A program made the translations under genes and the position numbers. Below the pieces are notes generated by a model. It made no database searches. It saw nothing but the letters and a program-made list of their open reading frames with translations, and was not told the origin of the DNA. Of a stretch of 64,000 nt of DNA, positions 1 through 8,459 are shown piece by piece (the first letter of the stretch is position 1; each line of letters starts with the position of its first letter). Source of the stretch: Nitrospirota bacterium (GTDB taxonomy: Bacteria; Nitrospirota; Thermodesulfovibrionia; Thermodesulfovibrionales; Dissulfurispiraceae); the NCBI GenBank assembly GCA_016936655.1, contig JAFGXL010000015.1:62001-126000 (forward strand), written 5' to 3'.

Positions 1-1
1 A

Positions 2-841
2 AGGGCAACTGAACTAAAATCAGGCAAAGACAGATCTTCCTGCCCACTGATAGGCAGGAGCGTTGGACTCTTTTTCGAAAAACCATCCACGCGCACCAGG
101 GTCTCGTTCGAGGTAGGAGTATACCAGCTAGGCGGGCAACCTATATATCTCACACCAAAAGAGATACAGCTGAACAGAGGCGAGTCGATAGCAGATACAG
201 CTCGAGTCCTTTCGAGATACCTGAGCGCAATTGTGCTTAGAACATTCAAGCATTCAACAATTGAGGACTTTGCGTCATTTGCTGATGTGCCGGTTATAAA
301 CGGGCTTTCTGACATTCACCACCCATGCCAGGCTCTCGCAGATTTAATGACGATTCTTGAGAAAAAGGGCAGGCTCAGCGGTATAAAGCTGGCTTATATA
401 GGAGATGGAAACAATGTGGTCAACTCTTTGATGGAATCATCAGCAAAGACAGGCATGGAGCTAGTAATATCATGTCCTGAAGGATATGACCCAAACCAGA
501 ATATCTACAAACAGTGCAGAGATATAAACAACAAAATAGAGATAGTTAGAGATCCTCGTGAAGCAGCAAATATGGCTGACGTGCTTTATACTGATGTATG
601 GATAAGCATGGGACAGGAGAGCGAGGCTGACCACAAGAGGCAGCAGCTCAGAGGTCACCAGCTCAACAGCAGCCTGCTTCAGTGCGCTAAAAAAGATGCT
701 ATTGTTATGCACTGCCTGCCTGCGCACAGAGGAGAAGAGATAACAGACGATGTTATGGACAGCAAAGCAAGCGTTGTTTTTGATCAGGCAGAAAACAGGC
801 TTCATACAGAAAAGGCTCTGCTTGAATTCCTCATTTCTTAA
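2..841 (+). CDS. argF: Ornithine carbamoyltransferase (5' end outside window)
   Basis: Transfers the carbamoyl group of carbamoyl phosphate to ornithine to give citrulline in arginine synthesis; cytosolic, normally a trimer. The frame is open from the window edge, so about 25 N-terminal residues are missing and 279 are visible. The carbamoyl-phosphate loop STRTR is encoded near 88-100. HHPCQALADL (HPxQ motif) is at about residue 105 of the visible part, and the ornithine-binding HCLP motif (MHCLPAHRGEE) lies near the C-terminus. A first in-frame ATG/GTG/TTG-type start would appear only at 233, but the conserved STRTR motif lies upstream of it, so the gene really begins before the window. A weak hairpin follows the stop. 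The identification is firm. Confidence 0.96.
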   Translation, partial: RATELKSGKDRSSCPLIGRSVGLFFEKPSTRTRVSFEVGVYQLGGQPIYLTPKEIQLNRGESIADTARVLSRYLSAIVLRTFKHSTIEDFASFADVPVINGLSDIHHPCQALADLMTILEKKGRLSGIKLAYIGDGNNVVNSLMESSAKTGMELVISCPEGYDPNQNIYKQCRDINNKIEIVRDPREAANMADVLYTDVWISMGQESEADHKRQQLRGHQLNSSLLQCAKKDAIVMHCLPAHRGEEITDDVMDSKASVVFDQAENRLHTEKALLEFLIS

Positions 842-867
842 GCATTTGGGCAGAAATGCTGTTTCTT
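841..867 (+). terminator. Weak terminator after argF
   Basis: A 7-bp hairpin, AGCATTT (841-847) and AAATGCT (854-860), is followed by a short T-rich stretch. It overlaps the last base of the argF stop codon. The short stem and imperfect T tract make it only a candidate. Confidence 0.35.
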
Positions 868-947
868 GACTTGGCTCTGTTTTGTCTTATAACATATAGC
901 TTCTCTTTTTAAGATTCTGTATACTTTTTAGCCTTTCCGGAGGAAAA

Positions 948-1412
948 ATGCAGATCGCAATCGGATCTGACCACGCTGGCCTCGAACTGAAAACCGAGGT
1001 AATTTCCATACTTAATGATCTCGGGCATGAACCTGTTGATTTCGGAACTGACAGCCCCGCATCAGTAGACTACCCTGATTTTGGAGAAAAAGCAGCCTCA
1101 GCTGTATCAACAGGCAAGACAGAGCGCGGCATTCTTATATGCGGCACCGGACAGGGCATGTCCATGGTAGCAAACAAGTTTCGAGGCATAAGAGCAGCCC
1201 TGTGCAATGACCTCTTTTCAGCAAAGATGAGCAGGATGCACAATGATGCAAACATGCTCATAATGGGAGGCCGGATAATAGGCAAAGACCTTGCTAAAGA
1301 GATCGTAAAGACATGGCTCTCAACACCATTTGATGGCGGCAGGCACTGCAACAGGCTCGACAAGATAAACGCTATAGAGACCAAAAACATGAAAGGAGAG
1401 TCACAGCTGTAA
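948..1412 (+). CDS. rpiB: Ribose-5-phosphate isomerase B
   Basis: Interconverts ribose 5-phosphate and ribulose 5-phosphate in the pentose phosphate pathway. At 154 aa it has the usual RpiB/LacAB length. It begins with the family signature GSDHAGLELK, has the catalytic cysteine at residue 65 in ICGTGQGMS, and carries the anion-hole region GRIIG near residue 108. A strong Shine-Dalgarno sequence (GGAGG at about 939-943) sits just before the ATG. The gene ends 15 bases before glyA; the pair rpiB-glyA-nrdR forms a common bacterial operon and the spacing supports cotranscription. Confidence 0.95.
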   Translation: MQIAIGSDHAGLELKTEVISILNDLGHEPVDFGTDSPASVDYPDFGEKAASAVSTGKTERGILICGTGQGMSMVANKFRGIRAALCNDLFSAKMSRMHNDANMLIMGGRIIGKDLAKEIVKTWLSTPFDGGRHCNRLDKINAIETKNMKGESQL

Positions 1413-1427
1413 TACAGAAGCTATTAC

Positions 1428-2684
1428 ATGCACGAACAGATCATGAATTTCGAACTTCTCAAAAAAACAGACCCTGAAATACACGATGCCATACTAAGCG
1501 AAATTAAACGCGAGCAGGACAAAATTCTGCTCATTGCATCAGAAAACTACTGCAGCCCTGAGGTGCAGCTGGCACAGGGATCTATCTTCACAAATAAATA
1601 TGCTGAAGGTTACCCTGGCAAGCGCTACTACGGCGGATGCCAGTATGCTGATATAGTAGAAGACCTCGCCATAAGCAGGGCAAAAGAGATATTCGGAGCA
1701 GACCATGTGAATGTGCAGCCGCACTCTGGCAGCCAGGCGAACATGGCAGTATACTTCTCGGTACTCAAGCCCGAAGACACAATATTAGGTATGAGCCTTA
1801 GCCATGGCGGACATCTGACTCATGGATCCTCAGTAAACTTCACTGGAAAGATATTTAATGCTGTATCCTACGGAGTCAACAAGGCCGGTTACATAGATAT
1901 GGACGAGGTGCGTCAGCAGGCGCTCAAGTACAAGCCTAAGATGATAGTTGTGGGCGCAAGCGCATACTCAAGGACAATAGACTTCAAGACATTTTCAGAG
2001 ATCGCTAAAGAGACAGGCTCATACCTGATGGCAGACATAGCGCATATCGCCGGACTGATAGCAGCAGGCCAGCACCCATCACCAATCCCTTATGCTGACT
2101 TTGTCACATCAACGACACATAAAACACTCCGCGGCCCTCGCGGCGGTATGATAATATGCAAAGAAGAACATGCAAAAGCAGTTGACAAGATGATATTTCC
2201 GGGCATACAGGGCGGTCCGCTAGTACATGTAATAGCAGCAAAAGCAGTAGCCTTTAAAGAAGCTCTTTCACCAGAGTTTAAGGAATACCAGAAAAATGTA
2301 GTTGTGAACGCAAAAAAGCTGGCTTCAGAACTAATTAACAGAGGCTTCAGCATAATATCCGGTGGTACAGACAACCACCTTATGCTTGTTGACCTCACCG
2401 CAATGAATGTAACAGGAAAAGAGACAGAAGAGGCGCTCGACGCAGCAGGAATAACAGTAAATAAAAATGCAATACCTTATGACACAAAGCCGCCTGCGAT
2501 CACAAGCGGCATAAGACTCGGCACTCCATGCATAACATCTCGCGGAATGGGCGAAAAAGAGATGATAGAAATTGCTGAGATAATCACCTCAGTAGTAAAA
2601 AATATAAACGATTCATCTCTAATATCGGACATGAGCAACAGAGTAAAAAATCTCTGTAACAGGTTCCCGATCTATCAGTCATGA
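1428..2684 (+). CDS. glyA: Serine hydroxymethyltransferase
   Basis: PLP enzyme converting serine and tetrahydrofolate to glycine and 5,10-methylene-THF. It is a main entry of C1 units into the folate pool, which the acs genes downstream in this window also use. The 418-aa length is normal. The PLP lysine is K232 in [12 protein letters not shown], and IASENY near residue 37 is the substrate-binding motif. The start at 1428 lacks a clear Shine-Dalgarno sequence; ATG at 1443 (MNFELLKK) is an alternative start. Its stop overlaps the nrdR start as ATGA, implying translational coupling. Confidence 0.96.
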   Translation: MHEQIMNFELLKKTDPEIHDAILSEIKREQDKILLIASENYCSPEVQLAQGSIFTNKYAEGYPGKRYYGGCQYADIVEDLAISRAKEIFGADHVNVQPHSGSQANMAVYFSVLKPEDTILGMSLSHGGHLTHGSSVNFTGKIFNAVSYGVNKAGYIDMDEVRQQALKYKPKMIVVGASAYSRTIDFKTFSEIAKETGSYLMADIAHIAGLIAAGQHPSPIPYADFVTSTTHKTLRGPRGGMIICKEEHAKAVDKMIFPGIQGGPLVHVIAAKAVAFKEALSPEFKEYQKNVVVNAKKLASELINRGFSIISGGTDNHLMLVDLTAMNVTGKETEEALDAAGITVNKNAIPYDTKPPAITSGIRLGTPCITSRGMGEKEMIEIAEIITSVVKNINDSSLISDMSNRVKNLCNRFPIYQS

Positions 2685-3148
2685 AATGTCCTTTTTGCGG
2701 CAGCGTTGAAGACAAGGTAATTGACTCGCGCTCAAGCAAAGACGGAGATACAATCCGCCGCAGAAGAGTATGCCTAAAGTGCGAAGGCAGATTTACATCG
2801 TACGAGAGGGTCGAAGACCCTCTTCCAATGGTCGTTAAAAAAGATGGCAGAAGAGAACCTTTTGACAGGCATAAGGTACTTACCGGACTGAAAAAATCAT
2901 GCGAAAAAAGACCAATTCCTGTAGAAAAACTTGATACCATTGAAGCAGAAATCGAAAAGAAGATGGTCGGTCTTGGAGCAAAAGAGATACCAAGCTCATG
3001 GATTGGAGAAGAGATTATGGCCAGCCTAAAAGATCTCGATAAAGTAGCTTATGTAAGGTTTGCATCCGTTTACAGACACTTCAAAGACATAAATGACTTT
3101 ATGGATGAAATGAAGACATTATTTGAGCCTCGAAGACAGTCTAAGTAA
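2681..3148 (+). CDS. nrdR: Transcriptional repressor NrdR
   Basis: Zinc-ribbon and ATP-cone repressor of ribonucleotide reductase genes, which senses ATP/dATP. The 155 residues match the family length. Zinc cysteines are C3, C6, C31 and C34 (CPFC and CLKC), followed by an ATP-cone from about residue 49 ([15 protein letters not shown]) to 139. It starts inside the glyA stop (ATGA overlap). No NrdR boxes or nrd genes were recognised in the window, so its targets lie elsewhere. Confidence 0.96.
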   Translation: MKCPFCGSVEDKVIDSRSSKDGDTIRRRRVCLKCEGRFTSYERVEDPLPMVVKKDGRREPFDRHKVLTGLKKSCEKRPIPVEKLDTIEAEIEKKMVGLGAKEIPSSWIGEEIMASLKDLDKVAYVRFASVYRHFKDINDFMDEMKTLFEPRRQSK

Positions 3149-3231
3149 TACAACAATCAGTAAAAAAGCCCGTTAAAATATTTGACTTATCAAACCAATT
3201 TCATTTATTTTAATAGTCTATTTTTTAATAT

Positions 3232-3305
3232 TGGGGAGTCGTACAATGGCAGTACGGCAGACTCTGGATCTGCTTATAGGGGTTCGAATCCTCTCTCCCC
3301 AGCCA
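3232..3305 (+). tRNA. tRNA-Gln (anticodon CTG)
   Basis: Folds as a full cloverleaf. The acceptor TGGGGAG pairs with CTCCCCA, the D stem is GTAC/GTAC, and the anticodon stem GCAGA/TCTGC carries the loop CTCTGGA with anticodon CTG. The T arm has loop TTCGAAT, the discriminator is G, and CCA is encoded at 3303-3305. It reads CAG. Confidence 0.92.
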
Positions 3306-3309
3306 TAAT

Positions 3310-3385
3310 GGTCCCATCGTCTAGTGGCCTAGGACGTGGCCCTCTCAAGGCTAAAACACGGGTTCGACTCCCGTTGGGACTACCA
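3310..3385 (+). tRNA. tRNA-Glu (anticodon CTC)
   Basis: Cloverleaf with acceptor GGTCCCA/TGGGACT (the first pair is G-T), D stem GTC/GAC, anticodon stem TGGCC/GGCTA with loop CTCTCAA giving anticodon CTC, and T loop TTCGACT. The discriminator is A and CCA is encoded. It lies four bases after tRNA-Gln, so the two are probably one transcript. Confidence 0.9.
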
Positions 3386-3574
3386 AAGAACCTAATGTTG
3401 CACATCAACAATCCGATCTTCTTTTTAACAAACGTATAGTAAATTTTCAGCTGCGCCAAAACGACAAGCGCTAATCAACATCTTGTGACTTACTCCATTA
3501 CAACACTTACCATATTAATTGTATATAATTATTAATATATGATTATTATCTAACCGTAACACGGAGGTGGATTC

Positions 3575-4359
3575 TTGGCAAGAGTTTTTAGTGAAACCGG
3601 CCGCTATGTTACACACCAGTCTATCAAGAAATATGAAAAGCAGTTTGTCATCATATTTCTTTTCAGCATTTTTCTAAACTTAATTTTGGGTTATGCGCTT
3701 GGCAAAAATACCCACCCTTACTCACTTATGCTACTTGTCACTGTAATACTAGTCTGCATATTCAGTAAAAAGAAGTTAGATCGATTAATCGAATCTCTTG
3801 AGAGAGAGCGCGGATAAACTTTCGCAAAGGAGTTATAGGAGAGGCAGTTGTCGGTTACCTGCTTGATATATTCCCAGATGATTACTATGTAATCCATGAC
3901 CTGACTACTCCTTTTGGTAACCTTGACCATGTAGTAGTTGGACCGACAGGCGCATATATTATAGATGCTAAAAACTGGAGGGGAGTAGTAACTGCAAATA
4001 AAAATGGAGAGCTTTTTTTAAATGGTAATCCTACCCATAGGCAGGAGATAAAAAATCTCTGGAGAAGAATTATTGGCGTGAAGGAGAAAATAAAGATTCT
4101 TTCTTCCATGGATCCATTCATTAGAGGTTTATTTGTCTTCACTTCTGCTCATGTTGATGCCAAATGGGGAACAACAGGCTATATTCACTGTATAAGTGAT
4201 GAACAGCTTTACGATTATATTGTCCAAAACAAAACAAACAAGAGGCTGTCAAAAAAGAAGATCAATGCTATTGCACAAGCGTTTTTTGCCCTTGCAGTCA
4301 TGGACAAAACCTTTGTTCAAATCAATAACACATCAGAAAAAAATGCTGATACAAACTAA
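3575..4359 (+). pseudogene. NERD-domain membrane protein, reading frame broken
   Basis: Two adjacent frames together make one about 260-residue protein. The first (3575-3817) starts with TTG behind a strong GGAGGTG ribosome site. It encodes two hydrophobic segments near residues 25-42 and 48-62, then a basic helix ending LIESLERERG. The second frame opens at 3802 and encodes a NERD (nuclease-related) domain: GVIGEAVVGYLL, LDHVVVGPTGAYIIDAKNWRG. No start codon serves the second part. Both frames overlap only at 3802-3817, at a GAGAGAGAG tract (about 3800-3808). Removing one GA unit joins them exactly as LERARINFRKGVIGE. NERD proteins are suspected nucleases or DNA-processing proteins of unknown role. 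It may be a pseudogene, a phase-variable gene or a sequence error. Confidence 0.8.
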
Positions 4360-4412
4360 ACCATCTGTTTTATACTTAACAGAGATATCACTATTATTAA
4401 GAGGAGAGGGAT

Positions 4413-4493
4413 ATGGATATAAATGTCTTTATGATATCTGCTGCAATTATGTTCGGAGTCTACATACTCATCAGGCTAATAACAAAAAAGTAG
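4413..4493 (+). CDS. Small single-span membrane peptide (26 aa), putative
   Basis: An ATG preceded by GAGGAGAG (4401-4408) opens a 26-codon frame, MDINVFMISAAI followed by a hydrophobic stretch and the basic end RLITKK. This is the pattern of a one-span membrane peptide. It lies 53 bases after the NERD gene on the same strand. It is supported only by the ribosome site and the amphipathic layout; I do not recognise a family. Confidence 0.4.
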   Translation: MDINVFMISAAIMFGVYILIRLITKK

Positions 4494-4594
4494 CTTCAAA
4501 ATTCAGCACAGCCAGACAAGCTGGCGGTCAGCCAAAAAAATCATAAAAAACGCAGTTCAGTTCTTTCGCTCCGTCGCGCTGCCGGTCTGTGGCT

Positions 4595-4999
4595 CTAATG
4601 TTCCGTCGTAACATCCACATCACCAGATCCAATAAGCGGCAGGATGCGCAGAACTGTGTAATAGACTATATGCTTGGGGCCTCTTGATACATCCTCTTCT
4701 GGGGTAAGGTGACGAGTGCTCATAAAAGATACAAGTTCTGGATTATCATCTTCCTTCACTTTCTTAAGAAAGAGCCTTATGCCGTTGTAACTGCCTCCGC
4801 TCTCAGCATAAAGATATGCTGCATATGGGTTAGCTTTTGTGTTTTTGTATGTGAGCCTTTCACGCATTATAAATGCCAATACGCCGTCTTCCAGAACATG
4901 CGGCGCTGAATATATAGCCGCATCCACCCTGCCTTCAGCATCAGCTGTGCTCAAAACTCCGGTTCCGCGTGTTGTGCTGAAATACTCTTTGAGTGTCAT
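4595..4999 (-). CDS. Pyridoxamine 5'-phosphate oxidase-like FMN-binding protein
   Basis: A 134-aa split-barrel flavin-binding protein of the PNPOx-like class, recognised from the N-terminal pattern LKEYFSTTRGTGVLSTADAEG and the middle LTYKNTKANPYAAYLY typical of this fold. These small proteins bind FMN (sometimes haem or F420) and usually have undefined redox roles; true PdxH is longer. The start is set by AGGAGG just upstream. It is monocistronic, convergent with the small ORF on its left and separated from the PEP-CTERM gene by a terminator. Confidence 0.8.
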   Translation of the reverse strand: MTLKEYFSTTRGTGVLSTADAEGRVDAAIYSAPHVLEDGVLAFIMRERLTYKNTKANPYAAYLYAESGGSYNGIRLFLKKVKEDDNPELVSFMSTRHLTPEEDVSRGPKHIVYYTVLRILPLIGSGDVDVTTEH

Positions 5000-5070
5000 A
5001 CATTCCTCCTGAAAGATTTTTTAACTATCAATACTTTCATTATATACCGATTCATCTTCAGGTTAAGCAT

Positions 5071-5106
5071 AAAAAAAGGAGATGATGGCATTTTGCCGTC
5101 ATCTCC
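5071..5106 (-). terminator. Rho-independent terminator after the PEP-CTERM gene
   Basis: On the minus strand a 13-bp stem (5078-5090 with 5094-5106, one G-T pair) is followed by seven T residues (plus-strand A tract 5071-5077). It lies 22 bases after the stop of the PEP-CTERM gene. Confidence 0.85.
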
Positions 5107-5127
5107 CGGATAAATTGTTATATCAGG

Positions 5128-5826
5128 CTATCTACGAGTTCTCTTTCTGGCGTATAGACCCAGACCAAAAAGGCCTGCTCCAAGCAGTATAAATGTGCCC
5201 GGCTCTGGAGAGTGGTAATATTCACGCTCGCCTACAAGAAAAAGGCTTCCTTCGTTTATATCCTCAGGCAGACCCTGAAGCCTTACTCCAACATTTACAA
5301 CGAAATCAGAAAGATCCTGAAGTGCCATTGCCATTATTCCAGCTGCACCAAAGTTCAGATAAAAGATGTCAGATGCCCCGGGTAGTATGCCGGGAGGTGT
5401 TATATTGCTCTGGTTACCCTCGGTTGCTCCATAATAAAAATCATACTTTGTAATTGAAGAGCTGTTTGCAGGATTAGGAATTGAACTCATATTGTTCAGC
5501 TTTTTCCAGGTCAAAGAATCACTGTCCCATACAAAATCTGAATTTGCAGGGTTTGTGATAGATGCCGGCAATATTGATGATGGATTAAAAGCGAATGCAA
5601 AGCCTGTAGCCTGCGATCCGGAAGGAATAGATAGATCAGCATCATACCTGACAGACAGGGTGTCAAAATCAACCGTCTCTATGGTCATGCTGCCCCAATT
5701 ATAACCTCCGTAAGTAAAATCAAATGAGAGCGTGCTAGCTGCAGCAGGCACAATTGCCATAGCAAACATTATTGCCGTTATAACGAAAAGCCTTGTAATC
5801 ATATTTTTTGTAGTCTTTAATATCAC
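5128..5826 (-). CDS. PEP-CTERM sorting-signal exoprotein
   Basis: A 232-aa exported protein. A signal peptide at about residues 9-31 ends AIVPAAAS. A beta-rich body with many Asn, Ser and aromatic residues follows, and the C-terminus is a complete PEP-CTERM signal: SPEPGTFILLGAGLFGLG then ARKRTRR. Such proteins are processed by exosortase (EpsH/XrtA) and exported in step with exopolysaccharide. No exosortase is encoded here. The start is GTG at 5826 with AGGAGAG upstream. A sigma-54 promoter lies about 40 bases upstream and a terminator follows, so the gene is monocistronic. The molecular function of the body is not recognised. Confidence 0.88.
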   Translation of the reverse strand: MILKTTKNMITRLFVITAIMFAMAIVPAAASTLSFDFTYGGYNWGSMTIETVDFDTLSVRYDADLSIPSGSQATGFAFAFNPSSILPASITNPANSDFVWDSDSLTWKKLNNMSSIPNPANSSSITKYDFYYGATEGNQSNITPPGILPGASDIFYLNFGAAGIMAMALQDLSDFVVNVGVRLQGLPEDINEGSLFLVGEREYYHSPEPGTFILLGAGLFGLGLYARKRTRR

Positions 5827-5866
5827 TGTTTCTCTCCTAACATAATTTTCAATTTTTAATAATTAG

Positions 5867-5882
5867 AGCAATATGCATGCCA
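5867..5882 (-). promoter_or_regulatory. Sigma-54 (-24/-12) promoter of the PEP-CTERM gene
   Basis: The minus strand reads TGGCATGCATATTGCT. It has the invariant GG and GC elements 12 bases apart and matches TGGCACGN4TTGCW at all but one defined position. The predicted start of transcription is near 5856, leaving about a 30-base leader with the AGGAGAG site. PEP-CTERM genes in other bacteria are often RpoN-dependent through PrsK/PrsR. Confidence 0.75.
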
Positions 5883-6071
5883 TTCAAATATATATTGTTT
5901 TTTATGACTTTTATCGTTTTTCAAGCTACTGCCAGTGTTAGGTAAACCGGAATACTGTCGAAAATCCTTACACTTAATTTCTCTACCTACATACATTTAA
6001 GATTTAAGCTATTTAGTTAAAATTCTTCGGACTCTCTTTTCTTGTTATATCAAGATTCCAAATAGTTTAAT

Positions 6072-8459
6072 CTAATTTCTGTCGAGCACATCACGTACTT
6101 TTTTAAGCAGGGAATACGGCGTGAGCGGCTTTTGCAAAAAGTCCATCTCTCCTTTTATAATGCCTTTTTGGCTTATAACATCAGCTGTATATCCGCTCAT
6201 AAATATAGTTTTTATACTGCCGCCTGAGGTTGTGATCTCATCATAGGCATCCTTGCCGTTCATCTCCGGCATAAGCACGTCGAGAAGCAGCAGATCGACC
6301 TTTCCTTCATTTTCACGATACATCTCTACAGCTTTTTTGCCGTTCTCAGCTACCAGTATATTGTATCCGCTAGCTGTCAGTATCTCGCGCACCAAATTCC
6401 TTAGCTCAAGATTGTCCTCAGCCACAATTACAGTCTCTCTGCCCTGCATCTCATCAAAAGATTCGAACTCTTGTGTATAACTATCTACATAATATGAAGA
6501 ATCAATTGCTGGCAGATATATTGTAAAAATTGTACCCTTGTCCACTTCACTATCAACAGTTATGCAGCCGTTGTGCTGCTTTACTATTCCAAATACCATT
6601 GCAAGACCTAGCCCTGTGCCTTTGCCCACAGGTTTTGTTGTAAAAAAAGGCTCAAATATATGGCTAATCTTATCCTTCTCTATGCCCTTGCCTGTATCAG
6701 CTACCGAGATCTTAACATACCTGCCCGGCTTCTCGAGCAGAAATGTGTTGGCAAAATTCTCATCAACATCGACTACATCCGTCTCTATTGTCAGCGTTCC
6801 TCCTGAAGGCATAGCGTCTCTGGAGTTTGTCGAAAAATTAACAAGCACCTGATCGAGTTGACCTTCATCAGCCATGGTAAACGCATTTTTCCCAGAAAGC
6901 TTCAGATCCAGCCTTATATCCTCCCGCAAAAGCCTAGAGAGCATCTTCTGTATCTTTGTTATTGCGCTGTTAATATCAACGGGCTTAAGACTAACAGGCT
7001 GCTTTCTGCTGAAGGCCATAAGGCTCTGTATAAGATTTGCAGCCTTTGTGCCTGATGACAATATATAATTCATATGCTCCAGCAGCGGGCTGTCTTCCTC
7101 AAGCCTTGAGCGTACCAGAGAACCGTAGCCCATTATTGCGGTAAGTATATTGTTAAAATCATGAGCTATGCCGCCAGCCAGCAGACCCACAGCCTCCATC
7201 TTTTGCGACTGCCTCAGCTGTTCTTCAAGCAGCTTTTTTTCTGTTATATCTCTTTCTACCACTACAGCAGCTGTTATATTGCCGTAAGCGTCCTTTACCG
7301 GAGACGCGGATACCTCAACATGTCTTATCAGGCCATGAGCATCTGACTGTGTATGGTCGCATGCGACTGTCTTGCCGAGATTAACCATGCTCCTTACAGG
7401 GCATAGTCTTATGTCTGGGTCGCACATGCTGCTTGTGTCAAAGCACTTCCTGCCTTGAGCTTTCTGCATTGTTATGCCGCACATTTTAAGATAAGCCTGA
7501 TTTTCAGACTTTATTGTAAAATCTTTTGTGTCTATAATTACTATCGCTTCATTTGTGATGCTGTTAAGGACTGTATCGCTGAACTCTTTTGCTTCCTGAA
7601 GTTTATTTTCATACTTTTTGCGCTCAGTAATATCGCGGACAATCGCAACTGCGTGCCAGGCTTCGTTAATCTTTACGCTGGATATAGAGAGCTCAACAGG
7701 AAATTCGTCGCCAGTTTTTCTCCTGGTATTCATCTCTATATTGCGTCCAAATACATGCCCCTCGCCTGTTTTGGAAAATTTGGCAAACCCCTTATGAAAT
7801 GACTGCATGTGATCATCAAGCATCATCATATCATGCAAAAAAGATCCCATAGCCTCGTCATATGCATATCCGAACATAGCTGTGGCAGCATCGTTCCAGA
7901 AGGTTATAAAGCCCTTTTCATCTATCATGATTATCGCATCAGTAGCATTTGATGCTATGGCTCTGAACTTTTCTTCACTCTCAAAAAGACTTTTATTGTT
8001 AATTCTGTTCTGAAGAACTACACTCAGCAGACCGGCAAGAGAGAGATATATATCAAGAATATCTTTTGAAAAAAGCTCGTTCCCGGGATAGCTGACAAGA
8101 GCAACAACATTAACTTTGCCTGCTGATGATATAGGCATGCATACAACAGAGTGCGCTCCATCAGAGTCAAAGATATCTGTCTCTATAAACCCATTCTCAA
8201 AAACCTGATTTATTACTTCTGCCAGACCTACCACCATCTCTCCACAGAGTCTCTCTTTGTCTGATGTGCAGTGCAAAATAACAAGCTTTTTGTCAGCTTC
8301 ATGAGCTACAAAAGACACAGATTCTGCCTTCAGATGAGTGCGTATAACATCATCAGCCTGGTTCCAAATATCTACATTTGCCGTTATGCCGGCAATGTAC
8401 TGGGCAGCCTTCATAAACCCGCGGGTTAGCTCTTTGTAGTTACGAGCATGCTTAAGCAT
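6072..8459 (-). CDS. Hybrid sensor histidine kinase/response regulator (GAF-PAS-PAS-HisKA-HATPase-REC)
   Basis: A 795-aa soluble hybrid kinase with no membrane segment. Domain order: a GAF-like region (about 20-155), PAS1 (160-280), PAS2 (290-405), HisKA with His433 in GGIAHDFNNI, HATPase (about 530-650; DTGKGIEKD, GKGTGLGLA), and a receiver with Asp727 in LLLLDVLMPEMNG. PAS2 has a cysteine cluster (C327, C339, C346, C353), the pattern CFx6CxxxxxxC seen in PAS domains suspected to hold metal or respond to redox. Its ATG overlaps the stop of the activase gene by one base, making it the fourth cistron of the corrinoid operon. It therefore probably reports on methyl substrate or redox state for that operon. 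No DNA-binding output is fused. Confidence 0.92.
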   Translation of the reverse strand: MLKHARNYKELTRGFMKAAQYIAGITANVDIWNQADDVIRTHLKAESVSFVAHEADKKLVILHCTSDKERLCGEMVVGLAEVINQVFENGFIETDIFDSDGAHSVVCMPISSAGKVNVVALVSYPGNELFSKDILDIYLSLAGLLSVVLQNRINNKSLFESEEKFRAIASNATDAIIMIDEKGFITFWNDAATAMFGYAYDEAMGSFLHDMMMLDDHMQSFHKGFAKFSKTGEGHVFGRNIEMNTRRKTGDEFPVELSISSVKINEAWHAVAIVRDITERKKYENKLQEAKEFSDTVLNSITNEAIVIIDTKDFTIKSENQAYLKMCGITMQKAQGRKCFDTSSMCDPDIRLCPVRSMVNLGKTVACDHTQSDAHGLIRHVEVSASPVKDAYGNITAAVVVERDITEKKLLEEQLRQSQKMEAVGLLAGGIAHDFNNILTAIMGYGSLVRSRLEEDSPLLEHMNYILSSGTKAANLIQSLMAFSRKQPVSLKPVDINSAITKIQKMLSRLLREDIRLDLKLSGKNAFTMADEGQLDQVLVNFSTNSRDAMPSGGTLTIETDVVDVDENFANTFLLEKPGRYVKISVADTGKGIEKDKISHIFEPFFTTKPVGKGTGLGLAMVFGIVKQHNGCITVDSEVDKGTIFTIYLPAIDSSYYVDSYTQEFESFDEMQGRETVIVAEDNLELRNLVREILTASGYNILVAENGKKAVEMYRENEGKVDLLLLDVLMPEMNGKDAYDEITTSGGSIKTIFMSGYTADVISQKGIIKGEMDFLQKPLTPYSLLKKVRDVLDRN

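Noticed and set aside
3182-3439. Open frame of 85 codons across the tRNA pair
   Set aside because: It runs straight through two well-folded tRNA genes and has no ribosome site.
4196-4546. 116-codon frame overlapping the end of the NERD gene
   Set aside because: It is in another frame of the NERD domain; its tail overlaps the better-supported 26-codon peptide, and its composition is not protein-like.
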